NCBI GenBank assembly: GCA_037577475.1
Contig: CM075189.1
Coordinates: 13,612,839 to 13,676,838 of the forward strand
Length of the DNA stretch: 64,000 nucleotides
Direction: 5' to 3'
DNA from: Chaunax sp. Z400
Taxonomy: Eukaryota; Chordata; Actinopteri; Lophiiformes; Chaunacidae
This document shows, piece by piece, positions 1 through 11,060 of the stretch; the stretch's first letter is position 1; every line of letters begins with the position of its first letter. The notes beneath the pieces are model-generated. The model worked only from the letters and a program-made list of their open reading frames with translations, was not told the DNA's origin and made no database searches. Made by a program: the position numbers and the translations under genes.

Positions 1-959
1 TGTTTATTTAAATCATATGTGTATAAAGTCAATCCAAGCGACGGTTACCTGTATTTGTCGCAGCATTTCATTGAAGACTAACTTTATTTGGTGGAATTTG
101 TTTAATATGTTGTTAGAAAGGGAGAAAATTTGTAATGCAGACATTTTATGACATTCCCACATAGAAACACCCAGAAATAAATGCCACCTTTGTTTTGAAG
201 GTAGTTTAGGATAATTTCCTCTCAGTGTGATATTTGTCTAAAGGAAACCAGGCCCACCAGGGACATCATTGCAGCTCCGGACAGTTTTTGTCTTAGTTCA
301 TCCTGCTTGAATCGAGATTCAACTTTAAACAGGATGAATGGGATAAATGATTTCCCTGGATAAACTTGGATTTGACAGGAATATAAATGACAAGGTTTGA
401 AAAAGATGAATATTACTAATAAATACAGACTTTGCCTCTTTTACTGTCATGACAGTGATCATATTTATGTTTAGTGCTGATGCTATCCCCACTTTTAGCG
501 TGAAACATGAAGAAATCATTAATTACGGAATGTCTGGCCAAAATCTCAGTGGGCGTCAGCTGCTCTACAGTCTGTCAAACAAGTGGCTTTTGTTTTAGGT
601 CGTGTTTTTACTCGGTCATGACTACTAAGCTGTTAGTCAGGAGACCTTTCAACTGCAACAACCTCCCAGAGATACTTTGTTCAACTCATTATGCAAAAGC
701 AGCAGCTTCCAACAAACAGTAATCCTACGTCAGTCCTGAAAATGTCCCAACAGTGAAAACAGCTGTGGAGGTGGTGACGTGTGGTGTTGATGTTTTGTAG
801 TTTGAAGACAGCTGAAAAACTGGTCAGCCACATAATTACAGAGAAATATTACAGAGAAATGTCCCAATTAATTGTTGTATCAAGTATTTCCATGTTTGTT
901 TTTTTATTTTATTTTATTCAGTTATCTAAGACCCAAAATTTTAATGAATCCATTCATTT

Positions 960-1238
960 TCTGTAAGCTTTGCAGGGTGAAAGGCCTGGCACATCCTGGA
1001 CGGGTCGGCAATTCATCACGAGTCCGACACATTTAATCATCAATCCACTGATATTGGTTGTTTTTGGATTATAGGGGGAAGCCAGAGCACCTGGAGAGAA
1101 CATGGAACACCCGGAGAGAACATGGAACACCCGGAGAGAACATGGAACACCCGGAGAGAACATGGAACACGCTGGCCTGCAGGTCCATCTGGGTGGAGTT
1201 GGCACCAGGTCCAACCTTCTTGCTGTGAGGTATTACAT
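960..1238 (-). repeat. tRNA-derived SINE-like repeat, inverted copy
   Basis: Read on the minus strand, this is a second copy of the repeat at 1254-1621. The head with the run CCTCACAGCAAGAAGGTTGG lies near 1210-1232. The tail (CATCCTGGACGGGTCGGCAA on the plus strand) lies near 990. The middle has been replaced by a four-copy 20-bp tandem expansion. The two copies lie head to head and could form a hairpin. Confidence 0.6.
1091..1170. repeat. 20-bp tandem repeat, 4 copies
   Basis: The unit CCGGAGAGAACATGGAACAC occurs four times back to back, the first with one C-to-T change. It arises from the internal segment of the SINE-like repeat that normally reads GGAGAGAAC...GGGGAGAACATG, so it is a local expansion inside that copy. 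Confidence 0.9.
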
Positions 1239-1253
1239 CTGCTTGTTGGTTTG

Positions 1254-1621
1254 GACAGCACGGTGGCGCAATGTGTAGCGCTATTGCCTCACGGCAAGAA
1301 GGTCCAGGGTTCAAATCCACCTTGGGACCTGGGATTTTTCTCTATGGAGTTTGCATGTTCTCCCCGTGTCTGCGTGGGTTCCCTCCAGGTTCTCCGGCTT
1401 CCTCCCACCACCAAAAACATGCAGTAGAGGAGAATTGGTGACTCTAAATTGACCATAGGTATGAATGTGAGTGTGAATGGTTGTTTGTCTTTCTATGTGG
1501 CCCTGTGATGAACTGGGAACTTGTCCAGGGTGAACCCCACCTCCCTCTCAAAGTCAGCTGGGATAGGCTCCAGCCCCCCCAATGACCCTACACTGGATAA
1601 GCGCTAACAGAAAATGAATGA
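1254..1621 (+). mobile_element. SINE-like retroposon with 15-bp target-site duplication
   Basis: The 5' part begins with a tRNA-like head: a degenerate A box in GGTGGCGCAATGTGTAGCGC and a B box GGTTCAAATCC near 1308. The teleost repeat body follows (GGAGTTTGCATGTTCTCCCC, CTGGGATAGGCTCCAGCCCC) and it ends at GGATAAGCGCTAACAGAAAA. The 15-bp sequence CTGCTTGTTGGTTTG stands on both sides, at 1239-1253 and 1622-1636, which is a target-site duplication left by LINE-assisted insertion. The element is nested in another repeat that continues at 1637. Confidence 0.8.
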
Positions 1622-1905
1622 CTGCTTGTTGGTTTGTTTATTAGTGGGATTACACAAAAACTGCTGGATGGATTTTCCATGAAACCAGGAAGGAAACCAT
1701 TGAATGTTGGTCCAGATCCAAGATTTTTATCCACTTTCTTTCACATTTCAACATGGGTCATTTTCTATCTTGTCACTAACTATGCAACGTCTTAAAACGA
1801 TTCCTATGTGGAGGGTTCGAACATGGGTCAGGCAAGCTTAACAGACATTTGTAGGATTGTTCGACCTCGGCTGAGGTATACCCTCCACTGAGAAATATTT
1901 AGTTA
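1622..1905 (+). repeat. Interspersed repeat interrupted by the SINE
   Basis: The text GGGATTACACAAAAACTGCT, then GGTCCAGATCCAAG, and the end CGACCTCGGCTGAGGTATAC resembles a widespread fish interspersed repeat. Its 5' end is the TSD-bearing segment just before 1254, so the SINE landed inside it. The class is not certain. Confidence 0.5.
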
Positions 1906-2431
1906 AAGGTTTAAGGGTGAAACACATTTAACAATAAGTTCAGTCTTGTACATAATTGATTAGCAGAACAAATATCTTTATCTATGTACTAGGTCAGGAT
2001 TTGTTAATTATATTAGCAAACATCAGTCAGGATCTAGTATAGAGCAGGAGACTTGATTTCTAGATAAGACCTGCAGATCCAGGCTTAAGACAGTCAAGAG
2101 AAAAATTATTTGTCAACAATAATGTTTACCAGTCATCAAATAGTAATAAAAAGACAGTTAATAGTTATTCAAGTAAACAGAGAGATCCTTTGAGGAGCAG
2201 CTGCTGCAGCTTCCCATTAGGAGGAAATGCCTCTTGACAATTAAATGGACAGCTGACAAGACTTTCACAACTACCAAACCACATCACTCACTCCTACTGA
2301 CCCTGAGTGTGGAGTGGCTGATTAACATTTGGTTAAGAGCAAGGGGGTCAATTGTCTTCTCAGCCTTTCATCTCAAGTATTTAATAAAGATTTGCGAGAA
2401 GGAAATGGTATTTGACTATTTTCCCACTCAC

Positions 2432-5158
2432 CGCTCCAAACAGTCGTCCGTCCCTGTTCATGGCCAGATAGCGGTTAGCACAGATCCCTTTGATGACCAC
2501 CTCCCCGACTGAGGTCGCCTGGAGTTGAAGCTTTACTGAAGAAAACAGACAAACACTTGTTTTAACAAACTTATGCATAGTTTGCTTTTAGGATGTTCAA
2601 TCAAAATATTGCAGCAGATTCATTCACTAAATCACAACGAAACTCTTCTTTATAACTTATCAAACTGGATCAGCTGGACAAAGCAAAGCCAACCAAATAA
2701 AAAAATCACAGATGCTGTCAGGCATTTCAGAGTTAAATCTTTACGACAGCAGTAAACAAGCAGGAACAAGGAGAAAAATCATGACACGAAAGAATGGCAG
2801 CCTGTGCTAACTACTTGCTAATTACAGGGCATTCACTGTAATGTTGTGTGGCTGCTAGCTGGATTTTTGGAGGGAAGCCTGGTGATTTGTTTGATAGCAC
2901 AAAACAGACTGACAGTTCTTCAAGAGCAAACAGATCTTCAGAGAATAAGGATTTATCTATACGCCTAAAGCTGCATCGATCATTTTAAGGCCACAGGGGG
3001 GCATTGCATCAGAAGAAAAGCTGACAAGTACACACCATATATCATCGGGTTAGGGTAATTAGCAAAGTAATTGCCATGTTACACATCTTGCAGACACAAG
3101 GCTTCATCTGGATTTGTGTTGGCGTCCCCCAGATGGATGCAAGACCAATCATTTTAGCTCTATTTTGGTCTCCAACACCCCCTGAGAACAACATCTGGCT
3201 CTAAAATAAAGGGATTATTCTGTTTCTTAGCTCACTGGCTGCTAAATTTGTTGTCGTCTGTTTGGTGCTGGTAGTTTTTGTGCAGGAAGGATGCAGTGGG
3301 TTTACCACAACTCTGCTACAGCTGGACACAACACTGATAAGACAGGTGAGAGTGAAACATCCAGAAAATATGTGCCAAAAAAAAAAAAAAAATAATAATA
3401 GCTCAAAACAGCTGCAGAATTAGTGAAAAAATTTTGATTAATATAGATTTCCATGTGCTTAAGATCTTGTTTTTTTTATTTTTTTAAAAAAAATGCTGTG
3501 TAATTATCTATTAATCTACACTGAACAGACAGAAATTTATTGCATTTCTCAAACTTTTGACTGTTCTGTGCTTGTAACAAGAGAAGCATCCGTCTGTATT
3601 CTCTTGCAGCAGGAAACTCACACTTGGGCATTGATACAACATTCAGGTGAAATTTATAAAAGTAAAAAAAAAAGAAAAAAAAGAGCTAAAATAAGTTGCA
3701 TTTGGCATCTTTAAATCCAGTCCTTCGCCTCCTCCTGGCAGAGAAAATATGGACGCTTTTATTTTGTGGTTACCCTCCATTTTTTAATGAGCCTTAGCTG
3801 ACACTTTATTTTTGACGGCACCAATAAGCTAACCCACACCAGTAGCATCACACTGCTGCTGATGGCAGTCTGAGCACATAGTGCCTGTTGGCCATATGAC
3901 AGCCTCGCCACTGATCTATCAAATTATTAACTTTCTTTTTATAAAGGAAAAAGCTGCAAAATCAAACCACCGTAAAAGAAGCAGGGGTCAAAGTGGTGTT
4001 CTTCCATGAAATAATTGATTTACCGATTGTGCTGTGGTGTGTTCAATGTCTACTGGGCATCTGTTGTGAAGGTAGAAACACTTTTCCTCCAACTCGTCTC
4101 TTGTTCTGGACTGTTTGTTTTAGTTGTCCTGGGGTCAGTGATGTAAAGGCAACAATTTGTATAGAAATGTATATGAATAATGTTGGGGGCTCACATATAC
4201 ACAAATGTGATGGACAGGAGTCCCATCTACATAGTACATAAACTGGGGTTAACAGGTTTTTAATTCTTACTGCCAGGTATGTCTGGTTGTCCAAAAACAT
4301 GTCAGGACGACTGCAGCCTTCCAAATGTGTGTTATTCACACAGCCCCCTCCTCCCCCCTCCTCCCCTCTCAGTTACTGATGCAACATACTTGAAATTAAT
4401 CAGTGATATATTAAAGAGGAACCAAGGGGTATCAAACAGCTCCTCCAATGTTTCCACTTTTATAGCTTTCCACTTAAATACAAATATTTAAAAAGTCTAA
4501 AACTCCTCTCTCCTTCTACATTAATATGAACTGACTGGTGGTACAGATATTTTATTATGTAGTATTAGTATGATTTTTTACATATATTGCTGGGAAACGT
4601 TCACTGACCTCAGTAATTCACTTTCTTCTTGCTTTTAACTCCCTGTTGTGCTGCCTTGTGTGACGTAAACCACAAAGTGAGCGTTGTGAATGTCTGTGAC
4701 TCAGCATGGTGATCAACACTGACTAAAAACATCACACATATTTAGCCTAAGTTCCCATTGATTACAAAACTTTGAGCTGTGCTTCTACTTATTATACTTT
4801 CAAGGAGTAAACCGACACACATTTTACAAGTGGAATTAGCCTCAGTAAGCTGGAACGCTCACATCGATCCTCCATGATTCCTTTGCCTCACTCCTACCTC
4901 CCTATTGCATATTAAAAAAGAACATAAAGGAGCTTTGTATGCTGTGCAAAGCAAAGAAGAACGGGACTGGAAGCACTTACTGTGGGGGTCGGTCTTCTCC
5001 CGGATTCCATCCACTCCCCCGTCAGACTTAATCCTCAAGAAGAAGCCCCCGTTTTTACAGTACAGCCGTTTTGGTTCCTTGAAGCTCCCGTGAGGAAAGC
5101 CGCCGCTGCCGCCGTCTTCAGGTGTGGAGGGAAGTGTTGTGATTTCTCCTGTGGCCAT
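2432..5158 (-). CDS. fgf2: Fibroblast growth factor 2, exons 1-2 (partial; gene runs off left edge)
   Basis: Basic FGF is a heparin-binding beta-trefoil growth factor that signals through FGF receptors and is exported without a signal peptide. Coding exon 1 is 5158-4981 (start ATG at 5158; 59 codons plus one base; donor GTAAGT). It has the family hallmarks TTLPSTPEDGGSG, PKRLYCKNGGFFLRI and DGIREKTDPH. Exon 2 is 2535-2432 (104 bp; acceptor TTCTTCAG, donor GTGAGT) and encodes KLQLQ, then GVxxxxxANRYLAMNRDGRLFG-type sequence (here ICANRYLAMNRDGRLFGA). Codon phase joins as HIKLQLQ, exactly the vertebrate FGF2 boundary. Together they give 94 of the expected ~155 residues; the last exon is outside the window. 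No classical signal peptide is visible, as expected. Strand and neighbours match human FGF2 next to BBS12. FGF1 is the alternative, but residues and synteny favour FGF2. Confidence 0.93.
2536..4980 (-). other. fgf2: fgf2 intron 1; no further feature
   Basis: A 2.4-kb intron with A/T homopolymer runs at 3377-3392 and 3470-3492 and a C/T-rich run near 4343-4370. The open frames inside it have no recognisable family and no consistent splice context. I see no RNA gene. Confidence 0.7.
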
Positions 5159-5302
5159 CTCCTCCTCTTTCCCCCGCTTCCCGGCAACTGTTTCGTCTCC
5201 TTCTTGAGCAGCGAAGGAGCCCCGCCGTGGCCTCCCACCTCCCACTGTTGCCTGTCCCCTCCTCCACAGAACACACAAACTGATACTGCTTAACCTCAGA
5301 GG
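5159..5302 (-). promoter_or_regulatory. fgf2: Open in-frame leader upstream of fgf2 ATG (possible non-AUG extension)
   Basis: Upstream of the fgf2 ATG the same reading frame stays open for 48 codons, back to a TGA at 5305-5303. It contains no ATG but two in-frame CTG codons (5299 and 5269). The predicted text is Gly/Arg-rich (for example GGGRPRRGS). In mammals, nuclear high-molecular-weight FGF2 isoforms start at CTG codons and carry Gly-Arg repeats here. Use of these codons in this fish is inference only. The segment is also GC-rich compared with its surroundings, as a promoter-proximal 5' UTR would be. Confidence 0.4.
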
Positions 5303-5305
5303 TCA

Positions 5306-8148
5306 GTTTCCTTGGACACCACTTTCCCAGGGCAACAAGGGCCTTCTGAGTCCTGAGACTGTGGAGCCGGACGACTCCTAAATGCTTCTACTTCTCAGTA
5401 AATGTCTAAATCGACCATTTGCAGCTGCTCATCTGTTGTTCGTGGAGCTGGCAGCTGCTTTTTCCAGTGCACTGGTAGGGGGGGGGGATGCATGCAGGTT
5501 CCCCCTCTTTTCCACTCTTCTTGCAATGAAGTGTTTAAATCAGGGCAGCTGGCTTAGATCTGTGTGGATGGCTTTCCCCTTTGGGCCTCAGTTCGCATGC
5601 GTCCTAGGAGGACCAACACACACATGCTCACGCCCACTAATGCTCGCGGATTGAACCAACCAACCAACCAACCAACCCAGCAGAAGTCTAGGACGGAGAG
5701 GAGGGCAAAGAGGGGGACGTGCAACTTGGAATGTGTCCCCGAGACGCTTAAGAGCAGCAGAGGCAAAGCATGTGAACAGAAGCAGTGTTTTCATTCATCA
5801 AGTCTGCTCAAGAGCGAGCGAGTCGTAAAAAGAAAACCAGCACAGGCAGCTTTTTAATGATTCACTCAGTGCTGCTCGAAGGTAAAACACAGTAATGTGG
5901 TGTAGAAATGGCAGCAGGCTGGAAAAATAAACCTACATCACAGTCAGTTATTTGTGAAGCATTTCAAAAGTCATCCATTTGTTAAAATAGGCACTCACTG
6001 GATCAGTCATCTGTGGTCTCAGTTGACGTCATGCTGGTGACCCTCCTGACACCGGTCAGTCAAATGTCTGTCGTCCAACCAGGCCATTCGAGTGACTGAG
6101 GCTGGGGGACTTGAACAGTTGTAAGACTCGAAGTCCACAGGAGGGGTTCAGGTGGTTTGTGGGCATCCTAAGGATGGATTTCCTGCACTGAATTAATGGA
6201 GAACTCTTCATAGAGATGGGATAGTTTATTCAGTATTTATTCAGAGAGGGTTCGCTGAATGCTGATTTTTTTTTTTTTTGGGCACAATCTCATTTTGCAT
6301 CACAAACCTGTAGAGTGAAAATGCATGTTTCTTTTTTCCTTACTAGAGGGCCCCCAACAAAACAAAATGTATTGATAGACCTTCCACAGCCAGGCTTTAC
6401 CTCAAACTAGTGACCTTTTCAGTCACAGGCTACATCTGTTGTGTAACTGAGGGTCTTTTTAAAAAAAAAAAACTTTTACAATAAGTGCAGATTGAGAAAT
6501 GCTCCAAGAAAGCTATGGAGAATTCTGAAATATCTGGAAAAGAAAAAGCAAAATCATCACAAACGGTGAATTTGGCAGACACAAATGAACAAAAACAGTG
6601 GCAGAAAAATGAGTCAACATTTCTCCTTTTGGGAGTGAGAAGACCAATAATCTATACAATAAATTCAATAAATTATATGACATACTTTATTTCTCCTAAT
6701 ATTGGTCCAAAAAAAATTAATAGCACAATTTCAGTTTTGTAGAAATACCAGTAAATATATATATTTTTTTATAGAAATCTAAACCTTTTATTTTCTTTAA
6801 AAAAATACCAATACCACAATATGCAAACAGGCTTTAGTATTACACACATCTAATGGATCTAATCCCTAAAGCAAAACTGCAAATTTCAAAAGTCTGTTGC
6901 GTTTTCTTTATAATTTTAGAATTAAAATGAAAGAGATCTTATACCTTCAATATGACACTGATCAAAATTAAATTGTAAATAGTCCACGTTTTCTCTTTTT
7001 ATGTTTTTAAGGTAATCTATTATAATGTGCACCCATCAGTTGCAAGTTGTCTCTATGTAGATAAAGATGATGAAGTCAGTAAAATGCGGCCTCTGTCTGA
7101 ACTCTTAGATGTTTGGGTTTTTTTAGCCGCTGAGTGATGCCTCAGTCAAAGCTGTCAAGGCTCCACCGTAAAACGTGTAACAATCTTATTTCACTCAGCT
7201 ATTTTCGTGGCCAGGAGCTCTCTGATCTCAGAGGAAATGGATGGTCTCACCTGTCGTTGCAACAGACGCCTTTAAGATACAATGTGCACAATAGGAAAAA
7301 AAAAAAAAAGTCTAAAGATAACAAAGAGTATGATCATCATCACTGTTTTCAGGTAGTTTTAGGTTTTTCCAAATAGTAGACATTACAGTTTTAACAGCTA
7401 ATGCTAAGGAGTGCAAGGGTCAGCATGTGGCGGCTAACAAAAGGTTTCTCAAATGTAAACAACTAAAATACCCTCCAGAAGTTGACGGTCTTTTAAAAAA
7501 AAAGGACAGGCACTAAATGACAGAGCAGGTCATAAAGCCACAACAGTTGGCAGAGACGGGAACACTGCTGGGCCACGCTGAAGCCACATAATAAAGTGCA
7601 GGCAAATAACGAACATAGTACCATGATCCAGGAGGGAAATTCAATTGAGGTTCTGGACGTGTACTATTTGTTTTTACCTGGATGAACTGAGCAGGATGAC
7701 ATGGTGTGTACAAGGTCATGTGCAAGTAGTGTACAGGCTGTAATAAATATGAAGACCTTTTATTTTGAATTTTAACTAAGATAAGACTAAATAAAATATA
7801 TAAATTAATATTTATTACTGTGTGGGTTTTTTTTAAGACCGCCGTCTAGAGGTCAGGATTTATATTGTTTTGCCCCTTTCACGATTTTTTTTTTTTTACC
7901 TTGAATCGATGTTTCATTTGGTAGACACTTTGAAAGTATCCATCAGTATCACCTTTGCTCTCCTTCCATTAGGCCATATTTACATGCATCAGCTTGGATG
8001 AATCAGTGCACATACAGACTTACAGGGTCATAAGATCATTTGTCTCCACCTAGTGGTGGAAAGTAGGTCCCATCGCTTCATTAATAAAAACTTCTGATTA
8101 TCCTTTTATTATTTATTGAAGACATGAAAATTAAGAATATAAAGACAT
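5306..8148. other. fgf2-bbs12 intergenic region; nothing recognised
   Basis: The part near 5310-5850 should hold the fgf2 promoter: it is comparatively GC-rich, but I see no clear TATA box. A short (AACC)5 tract lies at 5655-5676. The rest is AT-rich with homopolymer runs (6268-6281, 6461-6471, 7295-7308). Open frames here are short and of low complexity, and none resembles a known protein. Confidence 0.6.
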
Positions 8149-8154
8149 TTTATT
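8149..8154 (-). terminator. bbs12: Candidate bbs12 polyadenylation signal AATAAA
   Basis: TTTATT on the plus strand is AATAAA on the minus strand, about 115 bp past the bbs12 stop codon. Two further overlapping copies lie at 8105-8110 and 8112-8117. Which one is used cannot be told from sequence. Confidence 0.45.
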
Positions 8155-8266
8155 GTACTTTCACTTTGTATTAGTATATAAAAAAATGAATTTCATATTT
8201 TCAGCAAATTTGTACAATCTAGACCAGAAAAGAAACACTCCAAAAGTTGTTAACAGTCATTCTCGG

Positions 8267-10174
8267 TCACAACAGCATCACATTTTCCTGTGCAACACCA
8301 GATATTAGGTCGATGCCTGTGATGACCTCCGCATCAGCCTGTAAGACCAGAAAAACCAGGTCCAAGGCTTTTCTCCACGCTTCCTGCTTCACACTCAGAT
8401 TATCATAGATCTTAACTGATGACGTGTCACCGGATTTAACGGGTGAGGAAACTGCATCTTGTTCAGTGTCCATGAAAAGCTGTGAGGAGTTTGCAGGAAT
8501 GCCTTTGCTTTCGTTGTAGTCCTGCAGTCGTTGGATCACTACAGTCCTGGCCATGAAATGTGACAACCTTCCAGTGTTAACCATTACAGTGGATACGAAA
8601 TCTATCAAGCCATCTGCCATGAGGTGCAACACGACTCCCCTGTAAGGGTTAGAGACAGAGTCCTCATTCCTCTCTCTGGGATGTCTGACATGGTGCTCGG
8701 CCTGCTTTTGAAGGCGATAAATACAAAGCATTTCAGTCACTCCAGCACCAGGCAGGAGGACTTTGTCTTTCAGCATGTGGTGTAAACGATAAGCACATGC
8801 CCAAAACTGATCCTCCAGGGCCTGCAGCTTTGCATGTACGCAGCTTGTAAGGATCACGGTGACCAACTCGCTTCTCCCACCGGTGGAAATGTTCACAGTC
8901 GTTAAAGGCTTCCCATCATGGCTGCTGAGGTCCCTCCATACCACAACCTTCACTCCGATTCCAACACAGTGCTTATTCAACTGTGTGGCGTAAGTCACCG
9001 GAACAGCTCCTGTTGCATTAGCGAAGGCCTTCAGAGCGGAAGCCTTCACTTTTTCCACCACGAGAATGTGATGTCTACAACAGCGTAGAATCACCCCCTC
9101 ACTAACGAGCCCGCTGACTAGTATCAGCTTAACGTCCAGCTTCAACAGAAGTGTCACAACCTTTTCCATCCACTCTTCTTCTTTGCCTGATCTAGACAAA
9201 TCTGAGTGGTCACTCACACGCTTAATACCCATCGGCCTATTATAGCCTAGGTGGCGATAGGTATCTGATAAATCTCCATTAATTAGAGCAACCTTCATGT
9301 ACTGTTCTTTCAGCTGATGTGCAACTGAAGCCTGTTCAGCAGATATGAGAACAATGCAGCCTGGTAAAACACAGGCACTCTCCTCTGGTAAACCAGGCAG
9401 CACACAAGTCATCACTTTGGTTACATCAAACAAGGAGCAGCTGATATCTTGCTGATTATTTTTTGACTGTATTCGACTGGCTTCAACTACTAAATTCATC
9501 GCATCAACGCAGCCGTGACTCAATCCTTCAGCAATGTGTGCAATGTCAGGATGCTTAGGCTGATGAGGATGCTGTACTGCGGAATCACAAAAATGTCTGC
9601 TGAGCTTTACTTTCCTCTGAGAACTGCTTTTTAGAGTCTTGTGATCAAATGTTGTTGTCTGTTGCAGGTGGCACGATCCCTGTGAAGCCTCCGCAAAGGG
9701 TTTCTTTGGCAGGGGAACTCCAAAACCATGAGATGTTGCAGTGCAGCTCTTTGATTGCTCCACATCAAGTCCTTCAGTTGAGACACTGCTTTTCCTGCAA
9801 ACATCCAAGCACACCTCCATCCCTTCAGACATAGCCGAGATGATGTGTGCTACTGAAATTCCTCTCTGAAGGCACTCCAGAGCAGCTCGACTCCATGCTC
9901 CTGCGAGAAACAGTAGGCATCCCGTCCCTGTGTGATGAACCTTCTGGTGGGCTTGAATAGTCTCATACACCAGCTGACCCACAGCGCAGGTCAGTTCCAG
10001 GTTCTCAAAGATGCGAAAACAGGAACCCACAAGAGTTGACTCTCCACTGGCATCATCTTGAATAAACTTGTACTTTTTAAAGGGGCCCAAAGAGGAATAC
10101 GTGATTCCTGCCAGAGCTGAGAGCTTCTGCAATCCGACATTTTGCCGGTGGTTTATAAAAGTACTTCCCAGCAT
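8267..10174 (-). CDS. bbs12: Bardet-Biedl syndrome 12 protein, chaperonin-like
   Basis: BBS12 is a vertebrate-specific, group II chaperonin-like protein that, with MKKS/BBS6, BBS10 and CCT subunits, helps assemble the BBSome for ciliary traffic. One uninterrupted exon encodes it, as in mammals. The N-terminus has the family text NVGLQKLSALAG and LGPFKKYKFIQ, then TCAVGQLVYE, TGTGCLLFLAGAWS and ISAMSEGM. The middle has HIAEGLSHGC, LPGLPEESACVLPG and INGDLSDTYRHLGYN. The C-terminal part has DQFWACAYRLHHMLKDK, LLPGAGVTEMLCI and EAWRKALDLVFLVLQADAEVITG. I start at the ATG at 10174 (635 residues; human about 710), because family similarity begins just after it and an acceptor-like AAAATCCAG sits at about 10190. 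The frame stays open to an ATG at 10342, but that 56-residue extension looks like intron or 5' UTR. It is head to head with cetn4. Confidence 0.93.
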   Translation of the reverse strand: MLGSTFINHRQNVGLQKLSALAGITYSSLGPFKKYKFIQDDASGESTLVGSCFRIFENLELTCAVGQLVYETIQAHQKVHHTGTGCLLFLAGAWSRAALECLQRGISVAHIISAMSEGMEVCLDVCRKSSVSTEGLDVEQSKSCTATSHGFGVPLPKKPFAEASQGSCHLQQTTTFDHKTLKSSSQRKVKLSRHFCDSAVQHPHQPKHPDIAHIAEGLSHGCVDAMNLVVEASRIQSKNNQQDISCSLFDVTKVMTCVLPGLPEESACVLPGCIVLISAEQASVAHQLKEQYMKVALINGDLSDTYRHLGYNRPMGIKRVSDHSDLSRSGKEEEWMEKVVTLLLKLDVKLILVSGLVSEGVILRCCRHHILVVEKVKASALKAFANATGAVPVTYATQLNKHCVGIGVKVVVWRDLSSHDGKPLTTVNISTGGRSELVTVILTSCVHAKLQALEDQFWACAYRLHHMLKDKVLLPGAGVTEMLCIYRLQKQAEHHVRHPRERNEDSVSNPYRGVVLHLMADGLIDFVSTVMVNTGRLSHFMARTVVIQRLQDYNESKGIPANSSQLFMDTEQDAVSSPVKSGDTSSVKIYDNLSVKQEAWRKALDLVFLVLQADAEVITGIDLISGVAQENVMLL

Positions 10175-11060
10175 TTCTTGAGGTGCCTGGATTTTAAAAG
10201 GAGAGGTTTTATGTTTATTTACCTTTTGCGAAGTAACCCCCCCCTTATTTTTAGTTAGTAAAACGGCAAAGTTTTTAGTCATAGCAAAGCAGTGATTAGG
10301 CAGGTCATAAGTACAGTTTCTCAAGTGCTGAATGTACTTCATTATATTTGTACTCCACTACATTTATCTGCCAACAAGTTACCCTACATACTCTAATATT
10401 TGAAGCAAACATAAGATCAGCTTAGAAATATGACGCTGTATATTAAATAATGCAACAGCAATTACTAAAACTGGCTGGAACTAAAATTTCTTACACATTC
10501 TGACATTCACACTGCTAAACTGTACACATAAAACACTCTAACAGAGTCAGCCCTGCATTATATACAAAGTACACATCAGTGATATTACTTATGTACTATT
10601 ACCTCAGTGAAAGTGTGAATGCAGGACGTTCAATTGTAATTAAAAAAGCACTGTTGTTGCCTAATTCTACTATAACTTCACTTGAGTACTGATCTCACCA
10701 GTGGTAATAAGACTGGTCAGCAACATAGATGCTACTGTGGCTACAACGTGATTACATCATCACTTTACGACACACAAACACCACAGGTGACACTGAGAGA
10801 TGCAGCTAAACATACTTGCAATTAGCCTGTACAGCAGATAAGCGGTAGTTTTGATAGCTAAGCTAAGTAGCTAATATCTAATGAAAATGTCTTTACTTGT
10901 AAATTCAGTCCGTCCATAATGAAGCTTAAGTTACATTTTAAGATAAACAGGGTGTGTCCTAAAGAGGCTTCGACACAACAAACACTGTTCATGCATAAAG
11001 GGTATAACGTTACCTTAATTTAATAATTTCTGGTGATATTATTGTATCTGCTCCCAATGC
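10175..11060 (-). other. bbs12: Probable bbs12 5' UTR/intron region
   Basis: About 0.9 kb separates the bbs12 coding exon from the shared promoter. The acceptor-like site near 10190 suggests that a non-coding first exon lies close to 11,000. An oligo-C run at 10237-10244 interrupts otherwise AT-rich sequence. No other gene is visible. Confidence 0.5.

Larger units (their letters stand above)
1..2431 (-). other. fgf2: Left part of fgf2 intron 2; no exon seen
   Basis: This stretch lies beyond the donor site of fgf2 coding exon 2 and should be intron. I looked on the minus strand for the third coding exon, which in the family encodes the C-terminal half with the heparin-binding region, and found nothing similar, so it must lie left of the window. 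Apart from the SINE-type repeats at 960-1905 the sequence is unremarkable and AT-rich. Confidence 0.6.

Noticed and set aside
5276..5278. A 139-codon frame that seems to start at 5278 over fgf2 exon 1
   Set aside because: The first codon there is TTG, not ATG, and the frame reads past the exon 1 donor into the intron. The real ATG is at 5158.
6485..6742. 85-codon Lys/Ser-rich frame
   Set aside because: Low-complexity AT-rich sequence with no splice or promoter context.
10175..10342. N-terminal 56-residue extension of the bbs12 frame to the ATG at 10342
   Set aside because: It has no resemblance to the BBS12 N-terminus, is preceded by an oligo-C run, and an acceptor-like site lies just before the ATG at 10174. 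I kept the shorter start, though the longer one cannot be excluded.
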